In this document: positions 34,000 through 42,871 of the stretch, one piece after another
Layout: each line of letters opens with the position of its first letter
How positions within the stretch are numbered: position 1 is the stretch's first letter
DNA from: Thermaceae bacterium
GTDB taxonomy: Bacteria; Deinococcota; Deinococci; Deinococcales; Marinithermaceae
Assembly (NCBI GenBank): GCA_026984675.1
Contig: JALSRQ010000107.1
Location: forward strand, 1 to 44,006
Direction of reading: 5' to 3'
DNA length: 44,006 nt
The notes under the pieces: generated by a model
What the model was told of the DNA's origin: nothing
What the model saw: only the letters and a program-made list of their open reading frames with translations
Databases searched by the model: none
Position numbers and translations under genes: made by a program

Positions 34000-34005
34000 G
34001 GGCCG

Positions 34006-34662
34006 ATGCTGATCTCCCTCTTGCGCGAGGACCCGCTGGCCTTTTTCCTGATCGCGGTCGCCCTGGTCTTCGCCCTGGTGCTCCACGAGCTGGCCCACGG
34101 GCTGGCGGCGCGGGCCTTCGGGGACGACACCGCCGAGCGGGCCGGTCGGCTCTCCCTGAACCCCCTCGCCCACCTCGACCCCCTGGGGACCCTCCTGCTC
34201 CTCACCGTGGGGTTCGGGTGGGCCCGGCCGGTGCCGATCAACCCCTACCGCTTCCGGAACTACCGGGCGGGACTCTTCGTGGTCTCGATCGCCGGGATCC
34301 TGGTGAACCTGGGGCTCGCGGTGGCCGGGGCGCTGGCCCTCAAAGGGCTGGCGACCCTCGACCCCCAGGCGGTTTACCTCGCCTACCGGGGCGGGCACAG
34401 CCCGGTCGGGACCCTCGCGTTGGCCCTATACTTTTTCGTCTCGATCAACCTGGTGCTGGCGGTCTTCAACCTGATCCCGATCCCGCCCCTCGACGGCTCC
34501 AAGATCCTCCAGTCGCTCCTGCCCCTCCGCTACCACCGGGTCTTCTGGCAGCTCGAGCGCTACGGCTGGGTCACCTTCCTGCTGATCCTCACCGTCCTCC
34601 GGGGTCCGATCGAGGCGGTGATCGGCTGGAGCCAGCGGGCCTTCCTCGGCCTCTTTTTCTAG
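34006..34662 (+). CDS. Site-2 protease family (M50) intramembrane metalloprotease
   Basis: A 218-aa membrane protein of about six helices in the minimal M50/S2P class without a PDZ domain. The zinc motif LHELAHG (His27, Glu28, His31) in the second half of helix 1 and [14 protein letters not shown] (N-x2-P-x-P-P-L-D-G, near residue 155) supply the catalytic Glu and three zinc ligands. [21 protein letters not shown] matches the usual GWA.PV..NP.... segment of Thermus and Bacillus homologues. Substrates (membrane-bound regulators or signal peptides) are unknown. It directly follows its inactive-looking paralogue. Confidence 0.92.
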   Translation: MLISLLREDPLAFFLIAVALVFALVLHELAHGLAARAFGDDTAERAGRLSLNPLAHLDPLGTLLLLTVGFGWARPVPINPYRFRNYRAGLFVVSIAGILVNLGLAVAGALALKGLATLDPQAVYLAYRGGHSPVGTLALALYFFVSINLVLAVFNLIPIPPLDGSKILQSLLPLRYHRVFWQLERYGWVTFLLILTVLRGPIEAVIGWSQRAFLGLFF

Positions 34663-34663
34663 G

Positions 34664-34669
34664 TAGAAT
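34664..34669 (+). promoter_or_regulatory. -10 box (TAGAAT) for gatA
   Basis: TAGAAT lies 7 nt before the ATG at 34677 and 1 nt after the S2P stop (TAG 34660-34662). The spacer CGCCGGG has no Shine-Dalgarno. Confidence 0.5.
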
Positions 34670-34676
34670 CGCCGGG

Positions 34677-36119
34677 ATGGACGCGCTCCGCATCGCCGAG
34701 GCGGTGAATGCCGGCGCCCTCGACCCGGTGGAGGTGGTCGCCGAGCACCGCGCCCGGATCGAGGCCCAAGACCGCCGCATCCACGCCTTCCTGACCCTGA
34801 ACCCCGCCGCCGAGGAGGAGGCCCGGGCGGTGGCCGGCCGGGTGGCCGCCGGCGAGCGGCCGCCGCTGGCCGGGGTGCCGTTCGCCGTCAAGGACAACCT
34901 GGTCACCCGGGGGCTCCGCACCACCGCCGGTTCCCGGGTGCTGGAGAACTTCGTGCCCCCCTACACCGCCACCGCGGTGGACCGGTTGCGGGCGGCGGGG
35001 GCGGTGCTTTTGGGCAAGACCAACCTCGACGAGTTCGCCATGGGCTCCTCCACCGAGCACTCCGCCTTCGGCCCCACCCGCAACCCCTGGGACCTCAAGC
35101 GGGTCCCCGGCGGCTCCTCGGGGGGCTCGGCGGCGGCGGTGGCGGCCGGGATGGTGCCGCTCGCGCTGGGCTCCGACACCGGCGGGAGCATCCGCCAGCC
35201 GGCCGCCTACACCGGGGTGTTGGGGTTCAAGCCGACCTACGGTCGGGTCTCCCGCTACGGCCTGATCGCCTACGCCTCCAGCCTCGACGTGGTGGGCCCC
35301 TTCGCCCGCTCGGTGGGGGACCTGGCGGCGGCGATGGAGGCGATCGCCGGTCGCGACCCCAAGGACGCCACCAGCCTCGAGGCCGCCCCCGCCTTTACGG
35401 AGGCCCTCGACCGCCCGGTCCAAGGCCTCCGGGTCGCCTGGGTGCGGGAGACCCTGGGGCCGGGCACCGACCCCGGGGTGCGGGAGGCCCTCGAGCGGTT
35501 CGCGGGGGTCCTGGAGGACCTCGGACTCACCGTCGGCGAGGTGGGCCTCCCCGAGCTCGAGTACGCCCTCGCCGCCTACTACCTGGTGGCCACCAGCGAG
35601 GCCAGCTCGAACCTCGCCCGCTACGACGGCACCCTCTACGGGGCCCGGGCGCCGGGCGAGGAGCTGGTCGCCGCCATGAAGGCCACCCGCGCCCGCTACT
35701 TCGGGGCCGAGGTCAAGCGGCGGATCTTCATGGGCACCTTCGCCCTCTCCTCGGGCTACTACCAGGCCTACTACGGCCGGGCGCTCCGGGCCCGGGCGGC
35801 GATCGCCCGGGCCTTCGAGCGGGCCTTCGCCGACTACGACCTCCTGCTCACCCCCACCGCCCCCACCCCCGCCTTCCGGTTGGGGGAGAAGCTCGCCGAC
35901 CCCCTGAGCATGTACCTCACCGACGTCAACACGGTGGCCGCCAACCTCGCCGGCCTCCCCGCCCTCAGCCTGCCGGCGGGGTTCTCCCGGGGGCTCCCGG
36001 TGGGGGTGCAGCTGTTGGGGCCGCCGCTCGCCGACGAGCGGCTGCTGGCGGTGGCCCGGGCCTACGAGCGGGCCGCCGGGGGGGTATTCCGGCGCCCCCC
36101 GCCCCCGCCCCAGGGGTAA
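34677..36119 (+). CDS. gatA: Asp-tRNA(Asn)/Glu-tRNA(Gln) amidotransferase subunit A
   Basis: Glutaminase subunit of the GatCAB complex, which amidates mischarged Asp-tRNA(Asn) or Glu-tRNA(Gln); 480 aa. The amidase-signature triad is present: Lys in [12 protein letters not shown] (near 69), cis-Ser in [12 protein letters not shown] and the nucleophile in [42 protein letters not shown] and [18 protein letters not shown] are specific to GatA. gatB and gatC are not in the window. ATG at 34677 follows a likely leaderless promoter. Confidence 0.95.
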   Translation: MDALRIAEAVNAGALDPVEVVAEHRARIEAQDRRIHAFLTLNPAAEEEARAVAGRVAAGERPPLAGVPFAVKDNLVTRGLRTTAGSRVLENFVPPYTATAVDRLRAAGAVLLGKTNLDEFAMGSSTEHSAFGPTRNPWDLKRVPGGSSGGSAAAVAAGMVPLALGSDTGGSIRQPAAYTGVLGFKPTYGRVSRYGLIAYASSLDVVGPFARSVGDLAAAMEAIAGRDPKDATSLEAAPAFTEALDRPVQGLRVAWVRETLGPGTDPGVREALERFAGVLEDLGLTVGEVGLPELEYALAAYYLVATSEASSNLARYDGTLYGARAPGEELVAAMKATRARYFGAEVKRRIFMGTFALSSGYYQAYYGRALRARAAIARAFERAFADYDLLLTPTAPTPAFRLGEKLADPLSMYLTDVNTVAANLAGLPALSLPAGFSRGLPVGVQLLGPPLADERLLAVARAYERAAGGVFRRPPPPPQG

Positions 36120-36122
36120 GTT
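36117..36122 (+). promoter_or_regulatory. -10 box (TAAGTT) for the exonuclease gene
   Basis: TAAGTT lies 6 nt before the GTG at 36129, and its TAA is the stop codon of gatA. The A/G-only spacer could also work as a poor Shine-Dalgarno. Confidence 0.4.
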
Positions 36123-36128
36123 AGGGGG

Positions 36129-36842
36129 GTGGAGCGCCGCACCCGCGAGGCCTCGAGGCTGGCCCAGTTCCTGCGCAAGCGGGGCCGCCCCCTGCCCTGG
36201 CCCGGGGCCGAGCCCCCGGACGGGCGGTTCTTCCTCGAGGCCGGCGAGCTCGGGCTCTGGGAGTGGCGGCGTCCCTTCCCCCCCGGGGGCCGGCCCTGGG
36301 TTGCCCTCGACCTCGAGACCACCGGACTCTCGCCCGCCCGCGACGCGATCACCGAGATCGCGGTGGTGCGGCTGGAGGGCGGGGAGCCCCGGGCCTTCGC
36401 CACCCTGGTCCGCCCCCACCGGCCGATCCCGCCCCGGGTCGAGCGGCTCACCGGGATCACCAACGAACTGGTGCGGGACGCGCCCCCTTTGGAGGAGGCC
36501 CTGGAGGCCGCCCTGCCGATGCTAAAGGACGCCGTCTGGGTGATCCAGAACGCCGGCTTCGACCTGGGGTTTCTGGCCCCCGCCCTGGCCCGGCTCGGGG
36601 TTAGAATGGAACCCGACGTGGTCGACACCCTGGTCCTCGCCCGCCGGGGCCTCCCGGGGCTTCGAAGCTACCGCCTCGCCCGCCTGGCCGAGGTGCTGGG
36701 CTGGGAGGGCGAGGGCCGCCACCACCGGGCCCGGGCGGACGCCGAGGCGGCGCTCTGGGTGGCCCGCGAGCTCTACTATCTCCTCGGCCGAGGCCGGCCG
36801 CTAGCCCTGGAGGCGCTATGCAGGAAGCCAAGTATACCCTGA
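36129..36842 (+). CDS. DEDDh-family 3'-5' exonuclease (DnaQ-like)
   Basis: A 237-aa nuclease. Exo I is VALDLETTGLSP (Asp and Glu near residues 60-62), Exo II is VIQNAGFDLGFL (Asp) and Exo III is HHRARADAEAAL (His and Asp), so all four acidic residues and the general-base His of the DEDDh class are present. RLTGITNELVRDAPPLEEAL between them is typical of DNA polymerase III epsilon-like proteins. About 55 residues precede the domain, containing LAQFLRKRGRPLPWPG. It may be a free-standing proofreading or repair exonuclease. The 3' end overlaps the next gene by 25 nt. Confidence 0.88.
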   Translation: MERRTREASRLAQFLRKRGRPLPWPGAEPPDGRFFLEAGELGLWEWRRPFPPGGRPWVALDLETTGLSPARDAITEIAVVRLEGGEPRAFATLVRPHRPIPPRVERLTGITNELVRDAPPLEEALEAALPMLKDAVWVIQNAGFDLGFLAPALARLGVRMEPDVVDTLVLARRGLPGLRSYRLARLAEVLGWEGEGRHHRARADAEAALWVARELYYLLGRGRPLALEALCRKPSIP

Positions 36843-37849
36843 CCAGCTATTGTCTGGAATCCGGAACCCTGAGGCTCACCCCCTCGCTCCGCCAGGTTTT
36901 TGGGGAGGACCGCGAGGCCACCGTGGTCGCCCCCGACGGCACCCCCTACCCGGTCGAGATCGACCCCGAGCGGGGCGAGCTCCGGGGACTGGGGGCCTGG
37001 CTGCGGGCCCAGGACCTCGCCCCCAACGACCGGCTCCGCTTCGTCCGCGAGGGCGACCGGGTGAGCCTCGACTGGTTGGGCCGCCGCCTGAAACCGAGGA
37101 AGGCCCCGGCCCCGTCCGAGCCCGCTCCCAAGCCCTCGCCGGCGCCCCGCCGGGTCACCCCCTACCCCAAGGAGGTGATCTACCCCAGCACCGGCGGCCG
37201 ACCCGGGTTCGTCGAGGCGCTGGCGGCCCTGGGCCTGGAGGCCTTTCCCGAAGGTAAGTACTGGCTGCTCCGCTCCCGCATGGGCCGGCGGGGCTACGCC
37301 TTGGTGCTGGCCCCCAAGGGCGCGCTTTCGGCCGAGGCGCTCCTCGAGGCCAAGGCCAAGCACGCCGCCCGCTACGCCGCCTGGCTGGTCCCCGAAGCCG
37401 AGCCCGAGGCCAAGGGGGCGATCGCGGCGGTGGCCGAGCCCGCCCTTCTCGCGCTAAAGGAGCTCCACCAGAGCTTCCCCCTGGGGGCCCAGGAGCTCGA
37501 GCGGTTCCTGGCCCGGGGCCGGCTCGGCATGCGCGAGGTCGAGGAGCTCCGCCGCGAGGTCGCCGGGGTCCTCGGCGAGCGGGCCCAGTTCTCCACCGTG
37601 CTCTCGGCGATCGCGGGGTTTAGGAAGGACCAGGTGTTCCTGCTCGAGGACCTCCTGGCCGAGCTCGGCGAGGGGATCTCCGGCGACGTGGCGGTGCGGA
37701 TGCTCGAGGTCCTGGCGGGGCCGCCGTTCTTCGCGGTGGCCCGGCTCGCCCCCGGCGAGTACCGGCTGCGGGAGGAGGTCCCCGAGGTCCTGGACACCCT
37801 GGCGGCCTACGCCGCCCAGCTCAAGCGCCGTTTGCAGGTGCCGGGGTAG
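36818..37849 (+). CDS. Uncharacterised two-region protein (343 aa)
   Basis: I do not recognise this protein. Residues 1-92 are β-rich (YTLTSYCLESGTLRLTPSLRQVF, REATVVAPDGTPYPVEIDPERGELRGLGAWL, LAPNDRLRFVREGDRVSLDWL); the last part recalls the 'L.pGD.l.f...' pattern of AbrB/B3-like DNA-binding barrels. A Pro/Ala/Lys-rich linker follows (about 93-118). Then comes a mixed region with a positively charged loop (LLRSRMGRRGYALVLAPKG) and helical segments to the end. No signal peptide or membrane helix is visible. The ATG has GGAGG 4 nt upstream and lies within the exonuclease gene, so the two are translationally coupled, suggesting a shared nucleic-acid role. Confidence 0.65.
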   Translation: MQEAKYTLTSYCLESGTLRLTPSLRQVFGEDREATVVAPDGTPYPVEIDPERGELRGLGAWLRAQDLAPNDRLRFVREGDRVSLDWLGRRLKPRKAPAPSEPAPKPSPAPRRVTPYPKEVIYPSTGGRPGFVEALAALGLEAFPEGKYWLLRSRMGRRGYALVLAPKGALSAEALLEAKAKHAARYAAWLVPEAEPEAKGAIAAVAEPALLALKELHQSFPLGAQELERFLARGRLGMREVEELRREVAGVLGERAQFSTVLSAIAGFRKDQVFLLEDLLAELGEGISGDVAVRMLEVLAGPPFFAVARLAPGEYRLREEVPEVLDTLAAYAAQLKRRLQVPG

Positions 37850-38804
37850 GGAAGATCGCCCCGAAGCTGGCCCGGGCCCGATCCTTGAGCCGCGCGACCC
37901 GGTCCCAGTCGGGCTCCAGGCCGTAGGTCACGGTCTGCACCAGGTCGGCGGCGCGGGCGTCGGTGGCCAGCAGGGGGGCGCCGGCCTCCTCGGCGAAGCC
38001 CGCCACCTTGGGGTCGTAGTCGACGCCGGCGAAGGGGGTGCCGGCCGCCGCCGCCAGCACCATCCCGTGGAGACGGGCGCTGATCACGAAGCTGGCGCTG
38101 GCCAGGAGGTAGTGCGCCCGCTTGGGGTCGCCGGTCACCTCCTTGGGTAGCCCCCGGAAGGCCTCCAGGGTCTCCTCGTCCATCCCCGGCTGGAGCGCGA
38201 GCACCAATACGTCGTAGCCCAGCTTGAGCAGGCGGTAGCTGGCCGAGACCATCTCCCCGGGCTCGACCCCGTAGCGGGGGACGATGGCCACCAGCCCGGG
38301 TTCCCGGGCCACCTTGGGTTTGGGCAGGAGGAGGGCGGGGTCGGCCCCCAGCCGGGGCGTGAGGCCGAGCCGGTGGGCGTACTCCAGGCTCTTCCGGTCC
38401 CGCACCACCAGCGGCACCCCCTTGAGCGCCCGGGCCACCCGCCGCTCCCCCTCCGGGCTGAGCGGCCCCAGGGAGACGTTGAAGACGGTGGCCGGTCGGC
38501 CGGTCCGCCGGGCCAGGCTCAAAAGGCCGAGGTAGTAAGCGAGGCTTCGCCGCGAGGTTCGGTCCTGCAACAGGCCGCCGCCCCCCAGCAGGAACCGGTC
38601 CATCCGCCGGAAGGCGCGCCAAAGGGCCCAGGGGAGGTAGCGGTGGGCGGCGTCGACGGCGTAGCGCTCGAAGGTCTCCCGGGGACGCGCCGAGAGCACC
38701 AGGGGGCTTTCCCCCCGGGCCTTGAGCTCGCCGACCATGGCCAGGAGGATCGCCTCGTCGCCGGCGTTCTTGTACCCGTAGTAGCCGCCTACGCCCACCA
38801 CCAT
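37821..38804 (-). CDS. csaB: Polysaccharide pyruvyl transferase CsaB
   Basis: Adds a ketal pyruvate to a secondary cell-wall polysaccharide, which then anchors S-layer-homology (SLH) domain proteins; 327 aa. It begins VVGVGGYYGYKNAGDEAIL, the CsaB N-terminus, and has FLLGGGGLLQDRTS, VRDRKSLEY, GADPALLL and ISARLHGMVLAAAAGTPFAGVDYDPKV. The ATG at 38804 overlaps the DUF5693 gene by 16 nt. Its 3' end overlaps the convergent unknown gene by 29 nt. In Thermus, pyruvylated cell-wall polymer is known to hold the S-layer, so this fits the lineage. Confidence 0.93.
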   Translation of the reverse strand: MVVGVGGYYGYKNAGDEAILLAMVGELKARGESPLVLSARPRETFERYAVDAAHRYLPWALWRAFRRMDRFLLGGGGLLQDRTSRRSLAYYLGLLSLARRTGRPATVFNVSLGPLSPEGERRVARALKGVPLVVRDRKSLEYAHRLGLTPRLGADPALLLPKPKVAREPGLVAIVPRYGVEPGEMVSASYRLLKLGYDVLVLALQPGMDEETLEAFRGLPKEVTGDPKRAHYLLASASFVISARLHGMVLAAAAGTPFAGVDYDPKVAGFAEEAGAPLLATDARAADLVQTVTYGLEPDWDRVARLKDRARASFGAIFPTPAPANGA

Positions 38805-40486
38805 CGCCGGAACCCCCGGTAGAGCAGCACCCCGATCCCCCCCAGGATAAACCCCAGCACCGCCCCGTTGAAGCCTCGCACCAGACTGATCCAAAACGGC
38901 GTGTGGTAGTGGGCGAAGGAGTCGAGCATCGAGGCCTCGGCCAGGGTGGCCCCGGCGAGCAGGACGTTCCGGAGCCAGGCGGGCCCGGGGGCGAGGAGGG
39001 CGAAGACCGCCAGGCCATGGCCGAAGAGCTCCTTGAACCGCGGCCGGATCATCACCGCCTGGAGCTTCTCCCGCAGCAAAAGCTCCAACCCCGGAACGAA
39101 GGGGGCGTCGTTGCCGCGGCGGAGCAGGGCCACCGCCAGGGCGAGGAGCAGGACCCCGGCGAGGGCCGCCTCCCCCAGCCGGAGGCGGTGGCGGTAGAGG
39201 GCAGCCAGGGCCTGCCTCCAGCGTTCCCGGGGCAGCCGGGCGAGGAGGAAGAGGAGGGGCGGCAGGACGAGCAGGAGGGCGACCCCCCGGAAGGCCTGCA
39301 GCCCCACCAAGGTGGCCCACCGGCTCCCCAGCTCGGCGATCAGGGCGCCGCCGGCGAAGGCGTAGGCCAGCGCCCAGAGCCAGGGGGCGAGCCCCCGCCC
39401 CCCCCGCAAGAACCCCAGCACCGGGAAGACCAGCCCCACCAGGAGGGGCCCGGCCTGGCTCCCGCCGTAGCCGAAGGCGAGGAGGAGGAGGAAGAGCCCG
39501 GTGGCCACCGCCAGCGCCGGCGGGAGCCGGAGGAGGTAGAGGGCCAGGCCCATAAGCGCCGCCCCCCAGGCGAAGACCCGGGGCCAGCGGGGGCGGAAGC
39601 TCTTGGGCTTGGGGGGGCCGAGGAGGATCCCCGAGCGCTTGAGCCCGGCCTCGACCCGGGCGAGGAAGCGGCGGGTCGCCTCGGGGGTCGGGAAGGGGCG
39701 GAAGTAGAGGAGCTGGTGGCCCCGCTCCCGGGCGGCGAGGAGGTACTTCTCGGCGGCCCGGTCGGGGCCGAGCTTTTGCTGGTACTCCGCCCGGAGGCCA
39801 AAGAGCCGCAGGACCCCCCGGGCCCTGGCCAGGACCGCCAGCCCCTTTTGGGGGGTGTTCTCGATGAGGACGACCGGGGCGTTAAGGAGGCGGGCGGCCT
39901 CGGCGAGCCGGTCGGGCCAGCCGAGCGCCTGGTCGCCGACGAAGAGGTAGGCCCCCACCCCCGGGGGGCGTGGCGGCGGCCAGGGCCGGGGCCAGCGGTT
40001 TTCCGGCCGGTAGACGATGAAAAACCCCATGCGGTAGGCGGCGGCGACCTCGGGCGGGGGGCCAAGGGGCAGCTTGCCGACGTCGCCGGAGAATCCCACC
40101 CAGGTGCGGTTTCGCCAGACCACCCGGTGCTGGGGGAGGGGCAGGGCCTCCGCCCCTGGCACGGTGGTGTAGCGCCAGCCCGGCTGGAAGCCGGCGTCGG
40201 GGGCCAGGGTGGCGAGCAGGCCGCCCTCGAGGATCGCCCCCGCCCCCCGGGCGGCGCGGTCCTCGAGGCGCTCCTCGTAGAACGCCACCCCCCCGACCCC
40301 GAGCGCCCGGTAGCGGGCCAGCAGGTCGAGGACGCCGGTCCCGGAGAGCCGGGCCTCCTCCCGGAGGGCGCGGCCGTCGATCACCAGGGTCACCGGTCCC
40401 CGGCGGTCGTAGGCCAGCCGCTCGAACAGCCCGGGCAGGGCCAGGATCCAAAGGACGAGCAGGGCGGTTTCCAGGTAGCGGCGCAC
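38789..40486 (-). CDS. DUF5693 family membrane protein
   Basis: A 565-aa protein with an N-terminal membrane anchor and a soluble part to about residue 300 (VTLVIDGRALREEARLSG, GVGGVAFYEERLEDRAARGAG, YLFVGDQALGWPDRLAEAARLL, VVLIENTPQKGLAVLA, TPEATRRFLARVE). About ten hydrophobic helices follow to the C-terminus, with YGGSQAGPLLVGLVFPVLGF and VRGFNGAVLGFILGGIGVLLYR near the end. This layout matches DUF5693 proteins, often encoded next to csaB. The function is unknown; a role in making or exporting the SLH-anchoring polysaccharide is inferred from position. The GTG directly follows the udk stop with no gap. Confidence 0.8.
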   Translation of the reverse strand: MRRYLETALLVLWILALPGLFERLAYDRRGPVTLVIDGRALREEARLSGTGVLDLLARYRALGVGGVAFYEERLEDRAARGAGAILEGGLLATLAPDAGFQPGWRYTTVPGAEALPLPQHRVVWRNRTWVGFSGDVGKLPLGPPPEVAAAYRMGFFIVYRPENRWPRPWPPPRPPGVGAYLFVGDQALGWPDRLAEAARLLNAPVVLIENTPQKGLAVLARARGVLRLFGLRAEYQQKLGPDRAAEKYLLAARERGHQLLYFRPFPTPEATRRFLARVEAGLKRSGILLGPPKPKSFRPRWPRVFAWGAALMGLALYLLRLPPALAVATGLFLLLLAFGYGGSQAGPLLVGLVFPVLGFLRGGRGLAPWLWALAYAFAGGALIAELGSRWATLVGLQAFRGVALLLVLPPLLFLLARLPRERWRQALAALYRHRLRLGEAALAGVLLLALAVALLRRGNDAPFVPGLELLLREKLQAVMIRPRFKELFGHGLAVFALLAPGPAWLRNVLLAGATLAEASMLDSFAHYHTPFWISLVRGFNGAVLGFILGGIGVLLYRGFRRWWWA

Positions 40487-41107
<621 letters not shown>

Positions 41108-41317
41108 CTACGACTTTTGCTCGGACGGGCAGGTGCTGACCCCAAACAGGGTGTAGAGCGGGCAGAACTTGATCCAGGCGGTGACCAGGAGCACCAGCCC
41201 CACGATCCCCACGACCCAGGCCCAACCGCCCTGGAGGCCCACGAAGGCCCAGATGAGCAGCACGATCCCCAGGATGAAGCGCACGATCCGATCGGTGTTG
41301 CCGACGTTGCAGTTCAT
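41108..41317 (-). CDS. DUF2892 (YgaP-like transmembrane) protein
   Basis: A 69-aa membrane protein matching the small DUF2892 family: MNCNVGNTDRIVRFILGIVLL at the start, two hydrophobic helices, and the conserved end KFCPLYTLFGVSTCPSEQ with two cysteines. Family members often accompany rhodanese or sulfur-metabolism genes; here the neighbour upstream is the S-box met operon, in divergent orientation. The ATG has AGGAGGT 6 nt upstream and a TATATT -10 box further up. It is the likely first gene of a DUF2892-udk-DUF5693-csaB unit. Confidence 0.88.
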   Translation of the reverse strand: MNCNVGNTDRIVRFILGIVLLIWAFVGLQGGWAWVVGIVGLVLLVTAWIKFCPLYTLFGVSTCPSEQKS

Positions 41318-41338
41318 TTCCCCACCTCCTCGGGTACA

Positions 41339-41344
41339 AATATA
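41339..41344 (-). promoter_or_regulatory. -10 box (TATATT) for the DUF2892-udk-csaB unit
   Basis: TATATT on the minus strand is 21 nt before the ATG at 41317, with the Shine-Dalgarno AGGAGGT (41330 to 41324) between. Unlike most promoters in this window it gives a normal leader. Confidence 0.45.
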
Positions 41345-41365
41345 CGCCGTCGGGGGTGAGCATGC

Positions 41366-41394
41366 TTGCGCCCCGGGTCGTTTTCTGCTAAGCT
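41366..41394 (+). promoter_or_regulatory. Promoter of the metYX operon
   Basis: -35 TTGCGC (41366-41371), a 17-nt spacer and -10 TAAGCT (41389-41394) predict transcription from about 41401, giving a leader of roughly 200 nt that contains the S-box riboswitch. Within the leader a small inverted repeat lies near 41403-41417. Confidence 0.6.
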
Positions 41395-41442
41395 CCTCGC
41401 CAAGCGCGCTAGGCGCTCCATAACCGAGAGGACGCGTACCCG

Positions 41443-41558
41443 TTCTCTTATCCAGAGCGGTGGAGGGAACCGGCCCTAGGAAGCCGCGGCAACCGGTGGG
41501 CGATCGCCCACGTCCGGTGCCAACGCCGGCCCGCCTGCGGGCGGGAGCGATAAGGGAA
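41443..41558 (+). ncRNA. SAM-I (S-box) riboswitch aptamer
   Basis: The S-box consensus is clear: CTTATC with CAGAG and GGTGGAGGGA at the 5' side, GGCCCTA, GAAGCC, GGCAACC in the core, GGTGCCAA at 41516-41523 and GAGCGATAAG at the 3' end. P1 pairs TTCTCTTATC (41443-41452) with GATAAGGGAA (41549-41558), 10 bp with one G-U. The variable P3 and P4 arms are short GC-rich hairpins (e.g. GTGGGCGATCGCCCAC and CCCGCCTGCGGGCGGG). It binds S-adenosylmethionine and turns methionine genes off. It sits directly before metY. Confidence 0.96.
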
Positions 41559-41604
41559 GGGGGGAGGCAGGCCCCCTTCTCTTCGCGAGAAAGGGGGTTA
41601 AAAC
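41552..41604 (+). promoter_or_regulatory. Expression platform: Shine-Dalgarno-masking hairpin with alternative pairing
   Basis: CCCCCTTCTC (41572-41581) can pair with GAGAAAGGGGG (41587-41597, one bulged A), which holds the Shine-Dalgarno sequence of metY (AGAAAGGGGG, 7 nt before GTG 41605). The same strand, extended to 41583, can instead pair with AAGGGAAGGGGG (41552-41563), whose 5' part belongs to P1 of the aptamer. SAM binding would lock P1 and leave the Shine-Dalgarno masked. The hairpin is followed by TTAAAAC, not a U-run, so control of translation is more likely than termination. Confidence 0.75.
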
Positions 41605-42870
41605 GTGCACCCGGAGACCATCAGCGTACAGCTCGGCCTGGCCCAGGAGGACCCCAGCGGGGCCTTGCTCACCCCGATCCACGCCAACACCAGCTACCTC
41701 TTCAAGGACGCCGAGCAGGCCCGAAGGCGCTTCGCCCTGGAGGAGTCCGGCTACATCTACACCCGGATCGGCAACCCCACGGTGGCCGCCTTCGAGGCCC
41801 GGCTGGCCGGGCTGGAGGGGGCCCTGGGGGCGGTGGCGGCCGCCAGCGGCCACGCCGCCCAGCTCCTGCTCATCCTCTCGCTGGCCCGCGCCGGCGACAA
41901 CCTGGTGGCGAGCCCCAACCTCTACGGCGGCACCGCCAACCAGTTCCAGGTCACCCTGAGGCGGCTCGGCATCGAGGTCCGCTTCACCTCCCGCGAGGAG
42001 CGGCCGGAGGAGTTTCTGGCCCTCACCGACGACCGCACCCGGCTTTGGTGGGTGGAGGCGATCGGCAACCCCGCCCTCTCGATCCCCGACTTCGACCTCC
42101 TCGGCGAGGCCGCCCGCGGCAAGGGGGTGGCGCTCGCGGTCGACAACACCTTTGGGATGGGCGGGGTGCTCTTCCGGCCGCTGGCGCACGGGGCGGCGGC
42201 GGTCACCCACTCGGCCACCAAGTGGATCGGCGGCCACGGAGCCGCCCTCGGGGGGGCGGTGCTCTCCGGTTCCTTCCCCTGGGATAACGGCCGCTACCCC
42301 GAGCTCTCCGAGCCCAACCCGAGCTACCACGGCCGCCGCTTCACCGAGGCCTTCGGCGAGGGGGCCCTCCTGGCCAAGCTCCGGGCCGACCTCCTGAGGG
42401 ACCTGGGGCCGGCGCTGGGGCCGTTCGAGGCGTTCCTCTTCCTCCTCGGGATCGAGACCCTGCCGCTTAGGGCCGAGCGGATCACCGCCAACGCCCAGGG
42501 GCTGGCGGCCTGGCTGGCCGAGCACCCGGCGGTGGCCTGGGTCAACTACCCCGGCCTCCCCGACCACCCGAGCCACCACCGGGCCCTTCGCTACTTCGGA
42601 GGGCGGCCCGGGGGCGTGCTGACCTTCGGGCCCAGGGGGGGCTACCCCGCCGCCCGCCGGTTCATCGAGCGGGTGCGGCTGGCCAAGCACCTGGCCAACG
42701 TCGGCGACGCCCGCACCCTGGTCATCCACCCCGCCTCGACCACCCACAGCCAGCTCGACCGGGAGGGCCTGGCGGCCGCCGGGGTTCGCCCCGAGATGGT
42801 GCGGGTCTCGGTGGGGCTGGAGCACCTCGAGGACCTCAAGGCCGACTTCGACCAGGCGCTGGAGGGATAG
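41605..42870 (+). CDS. metY: O-acetylhomoserine sulfhydrylase (aminocarboxypropyltransferase) MetY
   Basis: PLP enzyme that makes homocysteine from O-acetylhomoserine and sulfide, 421 aa. Family motifs: QLGLAQEDPSGALLTPIHANTSYLF at the start, YTRIGNPTVAAFEARLAGLEGA, ASGHAAQLLLILSL, LYGGTANQF, VDNTFGMGG and the PLP lysine in SATKWIGGHG. It ends with VIHPASTTHSQLD followed by VRVSVGLEHLEDLKADFDQAL. The length (about 420) and the HSATKWIGGHG motif favour MetY over the roughly 390-aa cystathionine γ-synthase. GTG start; translation is likely controlled by the S-box. metX follows by 1 nt. Confidence 0.94.
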   Translation: MHPETISVQLGLAQEDPSGALLTPIHANTSYLFKDAEQARRRFALEESGYIYTRIGNPTVAAFEARLAGLEGALGAVAAASGHAAQLLLILSLARAGDNLVASPNLYGGTANQFQVTLRRLGIEVRFTSREERPEEFLALTDDRTRLWWVEAIGNPALSIPDFDLLGEAARGKGVALAVDNTFGMGGVLFRPLAHGAAAVTHSATKWIGGHGAALGGAVLSGSFPWDNGRYPELSEPNPSYHGRRFTEAFGEGALLAKLRADLLRDLGPALGPFEAFLFLLGIETLPLRAERITANAQGLAAWLAEHPAVAWVNYPGLPDHPSHHRALRYFGGRPGGVLTFGPRGGYPAARRFIERVRLAKHLANVGDARTLVIHPASTTHSQLDREGLAAAGVRPEMVRVSVGLEHLEDLKADFDQALEG

Positions 42871-42871
42871 G

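Noticed and set aside
41570-41600. The hairpin before metY as an intrinsic terminator
   Set aside because: The sequence after the stem is TTAAAAC without a U-run, and the 3' strand of the stem is the Shine-Dalgarno sequence, so a translational role is more likely. Termination is not fully excluded.
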